64,000 nt of DNA, taken from Mytilus edulis (lineage: Eukaryota; Mollusca; Bivalvia; Mytilida; Mytilidae). Under the pieces are notes generated by a model. The model ran no database searches. It worked only from the letters and a program-made list of their open reading frames with translations, and was not told where the DNA came from. Positions 1-11,437 of this stretch are shown here, piece by piece. Position 1 is the first letter of the stretch; every line of letters begins with the position of its first letter. Location of the stretch: assembly GCF_963676685.1 (NCBI RefSeq), contig NC_092345.1, positions 74,389,960 through 74,453,959 of the forward strand. Reading direction: 5' to 3'. The translations under genes were made by a program, and so were the position numbers.

Positions 1-427
1 GGACGGACAGACAGAGGTAAAACAGTATACCCCCCCTTTTTTAAAGCGGGGGTATAAAAATTGTACAAGGGGCATGAATATTATAATTTTCTTGACAAAG
101 ATGGTTTATCTTATATGTTGTTGATGAATAAATTATTGACAGTGAGTACCTTTACCCTTTAATTCAAACTAGATTTTATTAAAAGAATCTTCATTTGCTC
201 ATGTTGGTAATGTCTTTCGTTTCTAAAGATGGAAATGTAAAACATGAAACCGGGAACTTTATATGATTAAAATATGAATTTCCAATTTCAAAGAAGTTAT
301 TATGTAAATAAATGGTGTCACTATACTGTCATTAGCTGATTTTATACCCCAAAAAAAGCTTTTTGGTTGACATGTCTACCCTCCCCCTAATGTTTGGAGG
401 TATATCATACATTGTAACTAAACGTAC
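1..427. other. Intronic DNA of ZIP copy 1, no gene seen
   Basis: This stretch lies past the exon 3 donor of ZIP copy 1 and should be the start of its intron 3. I see no coding exon here. The exon that follows in copy 2 (residues AFQGGHVH onward) has no counterpart, so the rest of copy 1 lies beyond the left edge. Confidence 0.6.
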
Positions 428-3256
428 ATGAGGAATGAGATGTAACATAGCATCTCCAGAAAGGGCTCCAACAGCTAACGCTACCAAAAACTGTAACAGA
501 TGATTATAGAAGACTTTCTGCATGATAGGAATAACAGTTACACCAAGTAATCCTACTAAACTGATCGCAAGCACTGACAGACAGCTGAATCCCCATACTG
601 AAATAAAAAAACATTTAGTGAATTCATTTAACTGCATTCGGCAATTTTATATATATTGGTTTACAAACAGTTCAATCTACGAAAAAACATGTTATATACA
701 CTTCTGGACGAAGTGTCCAATAATACAAATGCATATCATCCATTTAGACAAAATTTCAAATTCAAGACTTCCTCTTTTTACGAAATTCCAGGGGACTGAT
801 GGAAGGCTTTTAACACATTTCTTTTTTTACTATCTTTAGCTGCATACCTTCTGGTAGACGATAGCTACTCTCTGACGTATTCAGATGTTGGTGTATTCCA
901 TCGGGATAATGTTGATCTGCATGCTCTAAACCCATCAACATGAACAGTAACCCAGGACAAAAGTTAACAAACTGGTTCCTTGTTATACCATCTGTATATC
1001 CATACTCGTGTAACAAACTGTCAACATTATATTTGTTATTTTTGTCCTAAAAAATTAAAGCAAACATGTTTTTCCTTTACAAAAGTTTATATACAGGCAA
1101 AGTGAGCAACAATGTCTCAGTTTGTTGTTACAGAATGTTGTATGTGCTTTGCTATAGCTTGATTAAGGTCCTTTAAACATTAGGGCAAAATAAAAAAAAT
1201 ATGTTTGTTTCCCCTCCCCCCACCCTGATTTGAAATTGACATTGAGTTTTCCATGTTTACTAGAAGTTTTCACCAGTTTCACCAAGTGACGAAAAAGGTT
1301 TATTTTTCATTGCACTGGAACAAAATGCTAACTTTATCTGGTTAGCATTTTGTTGATTTGATATTTGTTGTACAATGTATATACCAAATATCAAATCAAT
1401 ATCTTTATGCACGAAGTGTGGGAAGCTGTCAGATTTGCAGGAAAGATGTATGGATAGAGGGAGTGCAAACCTGAAGTCCCCTACCAACGAACTAAATAAT
1501 TCAAAGAAGAAATATATCTATTTTTTTATTTGTTATGATCATGTTCTTGGCAATGAGAGATTGAAACAGCATTCAAGATATTTAAACTTACTTGTTATTT
1601 TTTTTTCAAAAGGGGTCATTGGTTGTTGGTTTATCATGTTTATATAATGAATTTTAACACGATTAATTGTGAGCAATTCAAAACAGACTATTGTTTGAAA
1701 AATCTTTGTCCAATGTACATATGTTTTGAAAATTTGGGTCTGCAGGTAATTTAGACCACAACAATGGCATGAATGGCAAGGCAGGAAAAATTCACCTTGA
1801 CAGTTGTTATGTGAAAGGCTGTGAAAAATAACAAAAAGGTTTTGATGCTTGGAAAATTTAATACTTAAAAAGTAAATGTATTGATGAGATCCTTCAATTC
1901 TCCCTGATGTCTCCTTATTAGGTTTGGCCCTCAGGGAGAAGTCACTCCTTATAATTCTGAAGTGTGGTGACCCCCGGTGTTATACAAATTAAATCATTAA
2001 AGGAAAAGAAGTAAAAAACAATTGAACCAAGTAGACATTATTAAGTCTGATGATTTAACAAGTAAAAATGTACATTGTCACCTTTAAAGTAAATATATAG
2101 CCCATTTGATCAAATGTCAAATGTACCTTCAGAGAAAGTTAAGCATGTGAAGTATGTAAGCCTACAAGATAAGTTATGATTTATGTAAATAATCTATATA
2201 CATGTATGAATGCAAATACCTTCCAGCAAGTTACAATGTATGACAGTTTTCTATCCCAATGATCAATTAATATTGCATATAAATTACAAAATGTACTCTT
2301 TTATCGTTTTTCTTTAACATGTTTAAAGATTAGAATTGATAAAAGAAGAATTTCATTATTCATTCATTATGTTCATATAATACATTGTATCTGGTTATTT
2401 CATACCACATATATCATGTAAATATATGTATCATACTCGTGCTATAAAATAATACATGTACAAATGTACATGTATGTGTGCTCAGTTGGTACAACTTTCT
2501 TAATGCATCTTTAATTTTATCTCGCTAATCTTGAAAATGATGAGTCCAGGACTCATGGATTCACCTTTATACCAATGATTTAGTGAAAATGCTGATTATA
2601 TAATAAATGTCTCTTTTAAGATAATATCTAGTGTCCGATATACATGGTAACTCTAATAGATACATTTTGAACATTATCATAATGATAATATATATACATG
2701 TACATGTACATTGTACAATGTTGTATGTTTAATACACAATGTAAATACTCACTTTAACAGAACTGTCATTTTTAGTGCTAATCTTCAAAGATCTTTTTAC
2801 TTTGTTCCTGGGAGTATGATCTTCCTCTTCTGAATGTTTTTGCTCAACTTCATGGTGATTGTGATCATGGTCTTTGCTGTGATCATGGTCTACGCTGTGA
2901 TCATGGTCTCGGTTGTGATCATGGTCTTTAATGCTGTGAACATGACCAACTTTAAAACCTAACTGTGTTAACATTTTATCCAGCCCATCATGTGTCAACA
3001 CACCATTTTCATTACCAAAATCTTCAAATAACTTAGAAATAAAATATTCCCTCTTTACAAGTCTCTCATCTTGTGATGTATTACTGAAGTTCTGTGGAAT
3101 GATCTGTTTCAAGGTTTCCTCGATTGGGTTGATAGGTTTTGGGGTGACTTTATCATACAAGTTGCTTTGATCTGTTTCTTTACCATTACTTTGTTGAGGT
3201 ATAAAGGACAGCAAAAATAATGCTAGACATACAAAGCATAGTTTTGAGGAACACAT
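428..3256 (-). CDS. SLC39A6/A10-like: LIV-1 family ZIP zinc transporter, copy 1 (5' part)
   Basis: This is the N-terminal half of a plasma-membrane zinc importer of the LIV-1 (SLC39A6/A10) subfamily. Three coding exons splice in frame: 2753-3256 (168 codons), 848-1046 (phase 0 in, phase 1 out) and 428-597 (ends phase 0). Exon 1 has a signal peptide (MCSSKLCFVCLALFLLSF), sequons NFS and NTS, the N-terminal helical block [13 protein letters not shown], and a short His-rich array of about four DHDHSK-like hexamers. Exon 2 carries CPGLLFMLM, a variant of the subfamily's CPALL motif before TM1. Exon 3 carries TM1 and TM2, ending LHLIPH. The exons for the loop, the metal-site helices and TM3-8 must lie beyond position 1. 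The start codon sits directly after the acceptor ttccag, implying a non-coding exon upstream. Exon 2 encodes three more residues (NNK) than copy 2. No disabling change is visible. Confidence 0.9.
2858..2944 (-). repeat. Short His-rich hexapeptide array, copy 1
   Basis: About four 18-bp units encode [18 protein letters not shown] in the ectodomain. Histidine-rich stretches of ZIP ectodomains are thought to bind zinc. The same place in copy 2 holds about 48 units, so this looks like the short state of a coding minisatellite. Confidence 0.85.
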
Positions 3257-3539
3257 CTGGAATAAAACATTACATCATTATTGACATCCCATTAGTGTAT
3301 GAAAATGTGTAAAAAGAAAGATGCCATATGTATAATTATATATAACCACCTCAAATGTACACATAAAAAAATATTGAAAATTTTTCTTTTATGGCAAAAC
3401 TTTTTTATTTTTATTATTTCCCAAAAAATCTTGCTTCTGGTTTTCCCACCTAATTAATGATCACATATTCATGTAAATACACATTGTTCAATTATATATA
3501 ATTACCTCAGTGCACATGGCTATGTACAATGTATACCCA

Positions 3540-3685
3540 GTGGCGGATCCAGAACTTTTCCTAAGGGGGGGCCCGCTGACTGACCTAAGGGGGGGCCGCT
3601 CCAGTCATGCTTCAATGATTCCCTATATAATCTACCAAATTTTTCCCACAAAAGGGGGGGGCCCGGGCCCCCCAGGATCCGCCTA
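3540..3685. mobile_element. Small MITE-like element with GGCGGATCC ends
   Basis: The left end reads agtggcggatccag and the right end is its inverted match (ggatccgcctatg). G-runs and C-runs lie just inside the ends. Related but diverged copies are at about 8105-8275 and 59078-59252, so this is a dispersed short inverted-repeat family. It sits in the intron between the candidate 5' UTR exon and coding exon 1 of ZIP copy 1. Confidence 0.6.
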
Positions 3686-3699
3686 TGATACCTAAATTC

Positions 3700-4010
3700 A
3701 TTTTATATTGTAGAGTTTAGTAGTCTGTGATGATAGAACATTTAGACTTCAGGGTTAGAATTAAATATTTTATCTTTTCAATTTTACACAATCTATGTCA
3801 TGTATGTTCTTTTTTATTAATATTTTTATATAGATTGAAGAAGAATTGGTATACTGTAAGTGTCAATGATACCATTCTATATCCATTTACATGATTTATA
3901 CACAGGCGGAAACCCAGTTGAAATAGAACAAAAGAATTGAAGCTCTTTGTTAGAGAAGGCGATAAATGCTTGCTGTAATGTTTACTATAGCGACAAAAAT
4001 TCAATTTATC
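3700..4010. repeat. Paralogous intron block shared with copy 2
   Basis: This stretch aligns collinearly with about 46010-46180 (shared start tagtctgtgatgatagaa). It is part of the ZIP segmental duplication, not a dispersed repeat. No coding content is seen. Confidence 0.65.
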
Positions 4011-4312
4011 TATTATCTAATACATAATTAAGCAGAACAATTAGATATCAGGTCCACGACATGGGTGTCTATTCAGTACGTTGGATCTTAAAAATGCATT
4101 AACCTCTGATTTAAAAAATAAAAATTAACACAGACAGAGGACATATCAATCTATTTGTTCCTTAAATTTCGTTTCTGCCCTTAGCTTCCCCTATGTGACT
4201 CAAGAAATAATTCCCAGAAATGGGTGACAATTGCATCAAGAGAAAATAGAAAATCGAGCGCATCTTTTTATGTTAAGGTGTGTCTGAGTTGGATATTTTG
4301 TCTTGAAAACAT

Positions 4313-5015
4313 AACTAGAGGCTCTAAAGAGCCTGTGTTGCTCACCTTGGTCTATGTGTACAATGTATATATATTAAACAAAGGACACAGATGGACTCAT
4401 GACAAAATTGGGTTTTTGATGGTGATGTGTTTGTAGATCTTACTTTACTGAACATTCTTGCTGCAAACAATTATCTCAATCTATAATGAACTTGGTCCAT
4501 TAGTTACAGTGGAAAATATTTAGTAAAAATTTACAAAATTTATGAAAATTGTTTAAATTTGACTATAAACTCATGATAAAGGGCAATAACCCTATAAGGG
4601 GTCAATTGACCATTTTGGTCGTGTTGACTTATTTGTTGGTCTTACTTTGCTGTCCATTATTGCGGTTTACAGTTTATCTCTAAAGGGCAGATACATCTTC
4701 ACCTAGTGAACAATTTTATTCTCTTCAGATTTGCTCTAAATGCTTTAATTTGGTTACAGAGATATGAATTTTACCCTATGTATTATTTATAGCCATGTCA
4801 GCCATCTTGGTTTGCGTTCAGGGTCAGGGAACACCTTTATAAACAAGTTACACTAATGATGAGTTTGTACAAGTTTGGTTAAATTTGGCCAAGTAGTTTC
4901 AGAGGAGAAGATTTTTTTGTAAAAGATTACAAAAATTTACAATTTAAAAAAAAAAAAATGACTATAAAGGGCAATAACTCCTCACTGCTGAGTGAAGTTC
5001 ATTTGTTTATCGGAG
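4313..5015. repeat. Dispersed repeat, 'ctctaaagagcctgtg' family
   Basis: This 700-bp block begins ctagaggctctaaagagcct and contains internal near-repeats, including gggcaataac twice. I recall similar text as a common intergenic repeat of bivalves. It is absent from the matching intron of ZIP copy 2, so it was inserted after the duplication or lost there. There is no long ORF. Confidence 0.5.
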
Positions 5016-5032
5016 CCTAGGTATGTTTGTAC

Positions 5033-5470
5033 ATATAAAAAAGAATACGTGGTACGATTGCCAATGATACAACTGTCCACAAGAGACCAAAATGACACAG
5101 ACATTAACAACTATAGGTCACCGTGCGGCCTGAAATAATGAGCAAAGCCCATACCGCATAGTCAGCTATAACAGGCCCCGATAAGACAATGTAAAACAAT
5201 TCAAACGAGAAAACTAAGGGCCTTATTTATATAAAAAAATGAAAGAAAAACAAATATGTAACACATAAACAAACGACAACCACTGAATTACAGGCTCCTG
5301 ACTAGGGACAGGCACAAACATAAATAATGTGGCGGGGTTAAACATGTTAGCGGGATCCCAACCCTCCCCCTAACCTGGGACAGTGGTATAACAGTACAAC
5401 ATAAGAAAGAACTATAAAAATCAGTTGAAAAAGGCTTAACTCATCAGATGGACAAAAATACAAGTGGACG
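5033..5470. repeat. Dispersed repeat, longest copy in the window
   Basis: This copy runs from ggtacgattgccaatgat through caactataggtcaccg to the segment ending aactcatcagatgg. Fragments recur at about 7650-7735, 10035-10165 and 28880-29150 in the same orientation, and at 19590-19830 and 26935-27400 in the opposite one. It has no coding capacity of its own. I recall it as a bivalve dispersed repeat of unknown class. Confidence 0.65.
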
Positions 5471-5479
5471 TGGCCGGGT

Positions 5480-6389
5480 ATGATCTTTGTCTTTCTTAGG
5501 CTTTCAGTAGTTCTTCAATGATCTGTGATTTAAATAATTGTTTTTTTTTATGCAGCATTGACTATATAAATTCTACACAAGAACACGAAATACAATTGCC
5601 ATTTCACGATGACCTAACTAACAATTAAAAATTTCCTGCATGTTGATTTTTTTTTACAGATTTCAAGAAAACACGGTGAATAACCAGTGGAGGATTCAGG
5701 GGAGAGTTCTGGGGTGGCAACCCCCGTTGTTTTGGACGATCAACGTAGGCGTCCCAGAAAATAATCAAATTAGCCTAGCCAGACGTTATATTTTATTTGG
5801 ACTACAGCTGCACATGAAATAAAAATGGCAAAACACGTTGCACGCAAAATAACCCTTTACCCCCCTCTTAAGTTAATGCAATTTAAAATCAGTTGAATCA
5901 GTTTATTTATGTTGTAGCAAACAAATTTCTTTCAGTGAATGTATGTTGTAGCAATGAGTGTTGTTTTCGACATCTCTTTTCACCAAACCAAATCAAATGA
6001 TTTTATTCATTGTTAATATTTGGAATAAAGTGCAAGCACACGTACCGCGTGCGTCACATAATTTACTCGTCAGAAGTAAATAAACAAAATCATCACACTG
6101 TTGACATTATCTTCCGAAAAGAGATAGGATCATCCAAGAGATATCACTTATCTTGGATATAAAAGTTGTAACAAATAATTTCATGGCTTGTGTGCCATTG
6201 AATATAAATGTGAACTGCAAAACCAAATGCAAAGAAGAACCATCTGATACAACGTTCAAACCTCAGGCCTGATGTTGAAGTGTTTTGTTTTTGTCATTTG
6301 TTTACTTACATTTAGTTGTGTACTGGAACTGCATTAGACTCGATTAAAACCTTCCCATTTCGTTTCGGTTTCCCATGTCGTAAACTTAC
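5480..6389. repeat. Paralogous block with conserved intronic motif
   Basis: This block aligns with about 51735-52425. The best-kept parts are the segment around tagcaaacaaatttctttca and a motif reading cgtgcgtcacataatttact in both copies. It lies between the candidate 5' UTR exon and coding exon 1 of ZIP copy 1. The motif contains GCGTG and TGCGTCA, which resemble bHLH-PAS and CRE-type cores. That is only a resemblance. Confidence 0.55.
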
Positions 6390-6595
6390 CGTAAAATTCG
6401 TTCCGTGTGCAAACCTTTCCATGTGAAGACAACAATGGCTGCTTCACCTTTCAGTTCTGTCGTGTGAATTCACCAATCGTAAATGATCGCTAGATTACGT
6501 AATGAAGTATTGATTTTTGAGGCTTTATATTTTTTTGTAGTTTGACTAGAGTTGTCTTTCTTTGAATAGTGTTTGAAAGCGGTAGTTTTAAAAAA
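6390..6595 (-). other. Candidate 5' non-coding exon and promoter, ZIP copy 1
   Basis: On the minus strand this block ends with a consensus donor, ACG|gtaagttta, at 6390/6389. The same block with the same donor occurs upstream of ZIP copy 2 at 52426-52640. The ATG of each gene directly follows a splice acceptor, so an upstream non-coding exon is required, and this is the best candidate. Conservation between the copies stops at about 6595, which suggests that the transcription start and core promoter lie within roughly 200 bp of the donor. The exact start is not visible. Confidence 0.55.
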
Positions 6596-6619
6596 TTATA
6601 AAAACGAGATTGGCTGAAT

Positions 6620-6674
6620 GGCTTGCACCTACGTTTTTTTCGCTAATAGGTGGCGTATTGTTCCATCAGTTATA
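6620..6674 (+). repeat. Left terminal inverted repeat of the transposon
   Basis: The outer block GGCTTGCACCTACG starts at 6620 and the inner block AGGTGGCG...CATCAGTTATA spans 6648-6674. The inner block matches 17881-17908 (reverse complement) at about 22 of 28 aligned positions, with one gap. Confidence 0.7.
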
Positions 6675-6756
6675 CTTTCGGAACTCCTCGTGATCTATCA
6701 AAAAAGCGCCATATTGTTGTCAACGTAAACACCGCGAATTTTAAAGATTAAAGAAG

Positions 6757-9700
6757 ATGCCACAGTATTGTAGTGTTCCTGGATGTACGAATTCTGGTGG
6801 TCACAAGTTTCCTGAAGAAAGAGAATTGCAACTTAGATGGAGAGTGGCTATTAAAAGAAGAGACTCTACCACAAAAGGTCTCTGGAAGCCAGGGAAACAT
6901 GACGTTGTTTGTGCCGCCCATTTCAAGGAGGCTGACTACAGAGTTTCTGGACTATTAGGTTAGATAACTTTCAAAATGAATAACATTAATATTTATTGAA
7001 TTTTTTAAAGTGTAGTGATACTTCCAAGAACAAGTCATATACCTTTCACAAGTGGATGTCAATTTTAAGCGCAGATAATGGCAAATATAATATGATTATG
7101 AATATAAATCAGTTTTTAAGTGCACTTTGGCAGCACATTTTCCTTGTTTATTTTTTAAAATATGTATCAATTATATTTTATCATGTTTATTGTACTGTAG
7201 CAACAGGTTTTTGTATTTTTTTTAGCAGCTTGGGCTTGTTTACTTGTTTGAAGAATCACTACATATATATATTCATTGTTCATCATGTTTATAAACCAAT
7301 TTCTACAAATGCAATTTTGTGTCAAATGAGTTTTTTCATTCAACTTGTCTTTTTTTGTTTGTTAAAAGGACAGTATTAAATTACCTTTCTATAAATTGGG
7401 CCTTTAAGGACATAGTCACATACATTTTTACATGTACCTATATAGTACTAGGTGTCAGCTTTTCAAACCTCCCAAATATAGTTTTGTTTAGCTGATTAGA
7501 CATTTGTCTACATGTATCTATTTCAGATGGGTCTTCATAAATTTCATCCTACACTTTGCAGTCAAATTTAATAAAACATACAATATATTGAATGACAATT
7601 GTTTTTCTAGCAACAAACTATTCATAGCTGCATTTGGCTTCCACTATATAAAAAAGGAGATGTGGTATGATTGCCAATGAGACAACTATCCAGAAAAGAC
7701 AAAAATGACACAAACATTAACAACTATAGGTCACTGTACTATACACTGTATAACCTGGATATTTTACTTTTAAAAGTTTTAAGAATGTAAGAATGAACAT
7801 TTAAAAATGTAGATGAGATAAATGACACAATCTTGTATTTTAACTACATGTATTTGTTTAAGTTATGCAAATATGTTGCCAAATTTTTACCTTTGGTTAC
7901 AATATCATTGATTCATATATATTACAAATGTATTATATGACTTGTATCTGACATGGACATCATCACATTCTTGAGTATCATTGACACATCTTACAAGAAG
8001 ACATCCCATACCATATAGTTGGTTATTAAATATCACACATGAATAAATGTGAAGCAATTCAAACAAGAAATTAACATAAAATTAGAAGTTGTATGCTTGT
8101 CAGTGAGAAAGCTGTCCAGAGGTGGATTTAGAGGCCTTCCAGGGGGCCTGCCCTCCTATTCTAGCAAAATTTCGTTGATTATATAGAAAATCATTGAAGC
8201 ATGGCCATAGCAGCCCCCTCTTAGACAGTCAGTGGGCCTTCACTTATGAAAAATTCTGGATTCACAACTGCTGTCTACTAGCAACTTCAAATGAAGTGGA
8301 TGTAGGCAATTAGAGGCAACTTTTTGCCTTTAACAATGAGAAAAACTCCATTATATAGCTGACTATAAAAAGCCTTGACATGAAAATAAGAAACAGTAAT
8401 TTGTTTTACCTCTTAGACCTGCCTTATTGAGCAACTTGTGCTAATATGGATAACACTAACAGTATTCTGTTTTACTCTCAAACGAATTTTGAAGGAGCAC
8501 ATCATTAATCCTATACATCCTTTTTGTAATTTGGCATCTTTTTTCCATGGTCAAATTCTTTCAGACTCAGACTCAAATTCATTTCATTTTATCATTACTA
8601 GTGAATTTCTGTTATTTTTGCATGATATTTGCTTTGTTTGCTTTGTGTTTTTTGTTTGTTTTTACAGAAAACCTAGATGCACATTCATTTTGAAAGGGAC
8701 CATTGATCTGACCAACACACAGTCTCTAATGTCTGGAATCAGGAATTCAGTATTGTTGAAATGTATCACTTTATGGAATAAGCTTTGATTTTCAATGCTG
8801 TTGTAATTAAAAAAATTCTATTAACAGGTTATAAGGCAGAATAAAAAACAAATTCATCTCAGATTCATTATGCAACATCTGCATTTGACATGTACAAAAG
8901 TATTTATATTAATAACTATATATTTACCGCATACAGGAACATGAAAAATAACCACATGAATAAATAATGAACAACAAATAAATATTTTGTGTACAAAGGG
9001 CAATAACTCATTCATTAGACAGATGGTACAATCTAAAATAATAAGTTCAAGTTGAATAATTATATTGTTTCAGAAAAAAATGTATTAAGGTGGTACACAA
9101 CACTTTCACTTAATTTAATTTGGCTTGCTTAATTTTCATAAAATTTGAACACAGTATTTACTTTGACCCTTGAACAAAAATATAAAAAATTTGAAAATTT
9201 TGAACCATCCGTTTTGTCAGAAAAATTACAGTGGTTATATAGCAATTTGACAAACACCAATTTTTATGATTGAAAAGCTTAATATTCCCTTTACAACACA
9301 ATGTAATTATAACGTTAATTTGACTTTACAGAGTTATCTCCCTGTAGTGTTAGGTACCACCTTAATATAGTGAAATCAAGTTATAATTATATTACATTTT
9401 ATTAAGGAACTTTATTGCAATCACTCATTAATATTTGAATGAAATGCTGCATCTTTGTTTACTAACTTTTCGTCAAAAATAATTTGTTCATGCAGTTTAG
9501 GTGGTCAAGCATTTGATAGTTTGATACCAATTAAATTGAAAACTTAAAAATTGGTATTTGCTGCTACACAGCTACTCACACAACTTTTAGGGATAAAAGT
9601 GAAGACTCTTGAATCATATCAATTTGTCTGGGAGTGGGAGAGTTGACATGACTTTTTGAAATAGTTTATTAAAAAATATCTGCCAAGCAAAAAGCTTGAT

Positions 9701-11437
9701 TTAAACACATTATTAGTATCAAATTAACAGGTTTAACTCCTGATATAAGCATGTAATATTTGCCACTAAACATAAACCATTCATTTAATTTTTAAATTTG
9801 TTCTAAAAAAAGATATGACTTGAAAAGGACAATCAAAAAACATCTTTGGTTTCAGTATTCTTTTTCTTAACCTATTTTATAGGAAAACCTTATGTTTCAA
9901 GGGCTAGGGGGAGTTGCTATATTTTCTCAAATTTCTAGAAAATGATTCAAACACATTATTTCTACATGTATCACAATAACAGGTTCAAGACCAGATATAA
10001 GCTAATGTTCACCACTAAATATAAACACTTTAAAAAAGAAGATGTGGTATGATTGCCAATGAGACCACTATCCACAGAAGACCAAAATGACACAAACATT
10101 AACAACTATAGGTCACTTTACGGCCTTTAACAATGAGCAAAGCCTATACTGCAAAGTCAGCTATAAAAGTCTATCTCTATTTTTAAATTTTTTTATATAA
10201 AAAGAGAGTTGATGTCAATATATTGCCATTAATTGTTATGGCCTGTTTAATGTTTTTTCTTTCATATTGATTGAAGTAACAAAAATGCCCTTTTTTTTTA
10301 GGGTCACGTAAGCGGCTTCTTCCAGATGCTGTCCCTTCATTGTTCTTGTTTAGGGAAAACTCTACACCCAGATCATCCAAATACAGTAGACGAGATGATG
10401 TGGACTTAAGCGTGGTCAATAATGTACAGATGGAAGTTGAGGTTGGTAACGAGGCAGAGGTCAAAGAAGAATCTGACGACTTAGATGGTATTGAGCCTTT
10501 GCAACAGGAAATGGGAGTACACTGTACCTTACTTGGAAGATTTGGTATTGATAATTTGGAGAATGATCCAAAACGTGTGCAATATTATACTTCATTCAGG
10601 GACTACGAGCATTTTATGTTGTTTTTCAATTGTTTAGGCCCAGCTGTAAATGAGTTAAATTACCAATGTCTGTCTTTGACACCAAAAGATCAACTGTTTA
10701 TGTGTTTACTGAAGTTACGTCAGAACAAAGAAGATATAGAATTAAGTTTTTTATTTGAAGTGTCTGAGTCAACTGTGTCAAAGATTGTCATAACTTGGAT
10801 TAATTTCTTATACTTTCAATTAAAAGAGATAAACATTTGGCCATCTAGAGATATTGTTACTGATTATATGCCGGATGATTTTAAGAACAAATTTGCAACT
10901 ACCCGGGTGATTTTAGATGCTACTGAAACCCCTATACAGAAGCCATCACATGTTGATGCACAAAGTGTGACATGGTCTAGCTACAAACATAAAAACACAA
11001 TTAAAACCATGATAGGTTGCACACCAAGAGGCACAGTATCATATGTAAGTGATGCTTATGGGGGTTCAGCAAGTGACCGTCAGATCATTGAAAAGTCTGA
11101 ATTGCTTCAGCTAAATTTGAATTTGTTTGAACCTAAAGATAGCATAATGGCAGACAGAGGAATAATGGTTCAGGATTTATTTGCAGCACAAGATGTGAAA
11201 GTGAACACTCCCACTATGCTTAAAGGAAAAAGTCAGTTGGAACCTGAGGAAGTTGTAAGGGACAGGAGAGTAGCATCCAAAAGAATTCACATAGAGCGAG
11301 TTATTGGATTAGCCAAAACATTTAAGATCTTGAAAAATGAACTGCCATCAGGCAAACTTATACTTGGGTCTAGAATTGTTTTTGTGTGTTTTTCTATTGC
11401 AAATTTCAGAAAGTGTATTGTGAATGAAAATGCATAA
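6757..11437 (+). CDS. THAP domain plus DDE transposase (DDE_Tnp_4 type)
   Basis: Predicted 445-residue transposase from two exons, 6757-6958 and 10302-11437. They join in phase across a gttaga donor and a polypyrimidine-ttag acceptor. Residues 1-82 form a THAP zinc finger: C5, C10, C52 and H55 as the C2CH set, W28, and the closing AVPSLF at 77-82. An acidic linker follows, then a helix-turn-helix region (LTPKDQLFMCLLKLR to VSESTVSKIV). The catalytic domain keeps all three acidic residues: D273 (ILDATE), D352 (MADRG) and E399 (HIERVIG). The family cuts and pastes its own element; THAP binds DNA, probably the element ends. The start ATG fits because THAP domains begin MPxYC. The 3.3-kb intron is full of repeats. 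No stop or frameshift is seen, so the gene may be functional or recently domesticated. Confidence 0.88.
6996..9084. other. Transposase intron, repeats only
   Basis: AT-rich intron of the THAP-DDE gene. It holds a fragment of the 5033-5470 repeat family (about 7650-7735) and a diverged GGCGGATCC-type element (about 8105-8275). The open frames at about 7000-7380 and 8440-8790 are rich in F, I and K, have no recognisable domain, and look like chance frames. Confidence 0.6.
9085..9365. mobile_element. MITE with TTAA ends
   Basis: The element runs from TTAAGGTGGTACACAACACT to its inverted partner AGTGTTAGGTACCACCTTAA. The TTAA at both ends fits a TTAA target-site duplication of the piggyBac type. 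It has no coding capacity and lies inside the transposase intron. Confidence 0.75.
9366..10301. other. Remaining transposase intron
   Basis: AT-rich intron with a fragment of the 5033-5470 repeat family at about 10035-10165. It ends in the polypyrimidine tract and acceptor used by transposase exon 2. Nothing else is recognised. Confidence 0.55.

Noticed and set aside
8438-8788. 116-codon frame in the transposase intron
   Set aside because: F/I/L-rich with no motif; the exon joining across it is well supported by phase and by the THAP AVPSLF continuation.
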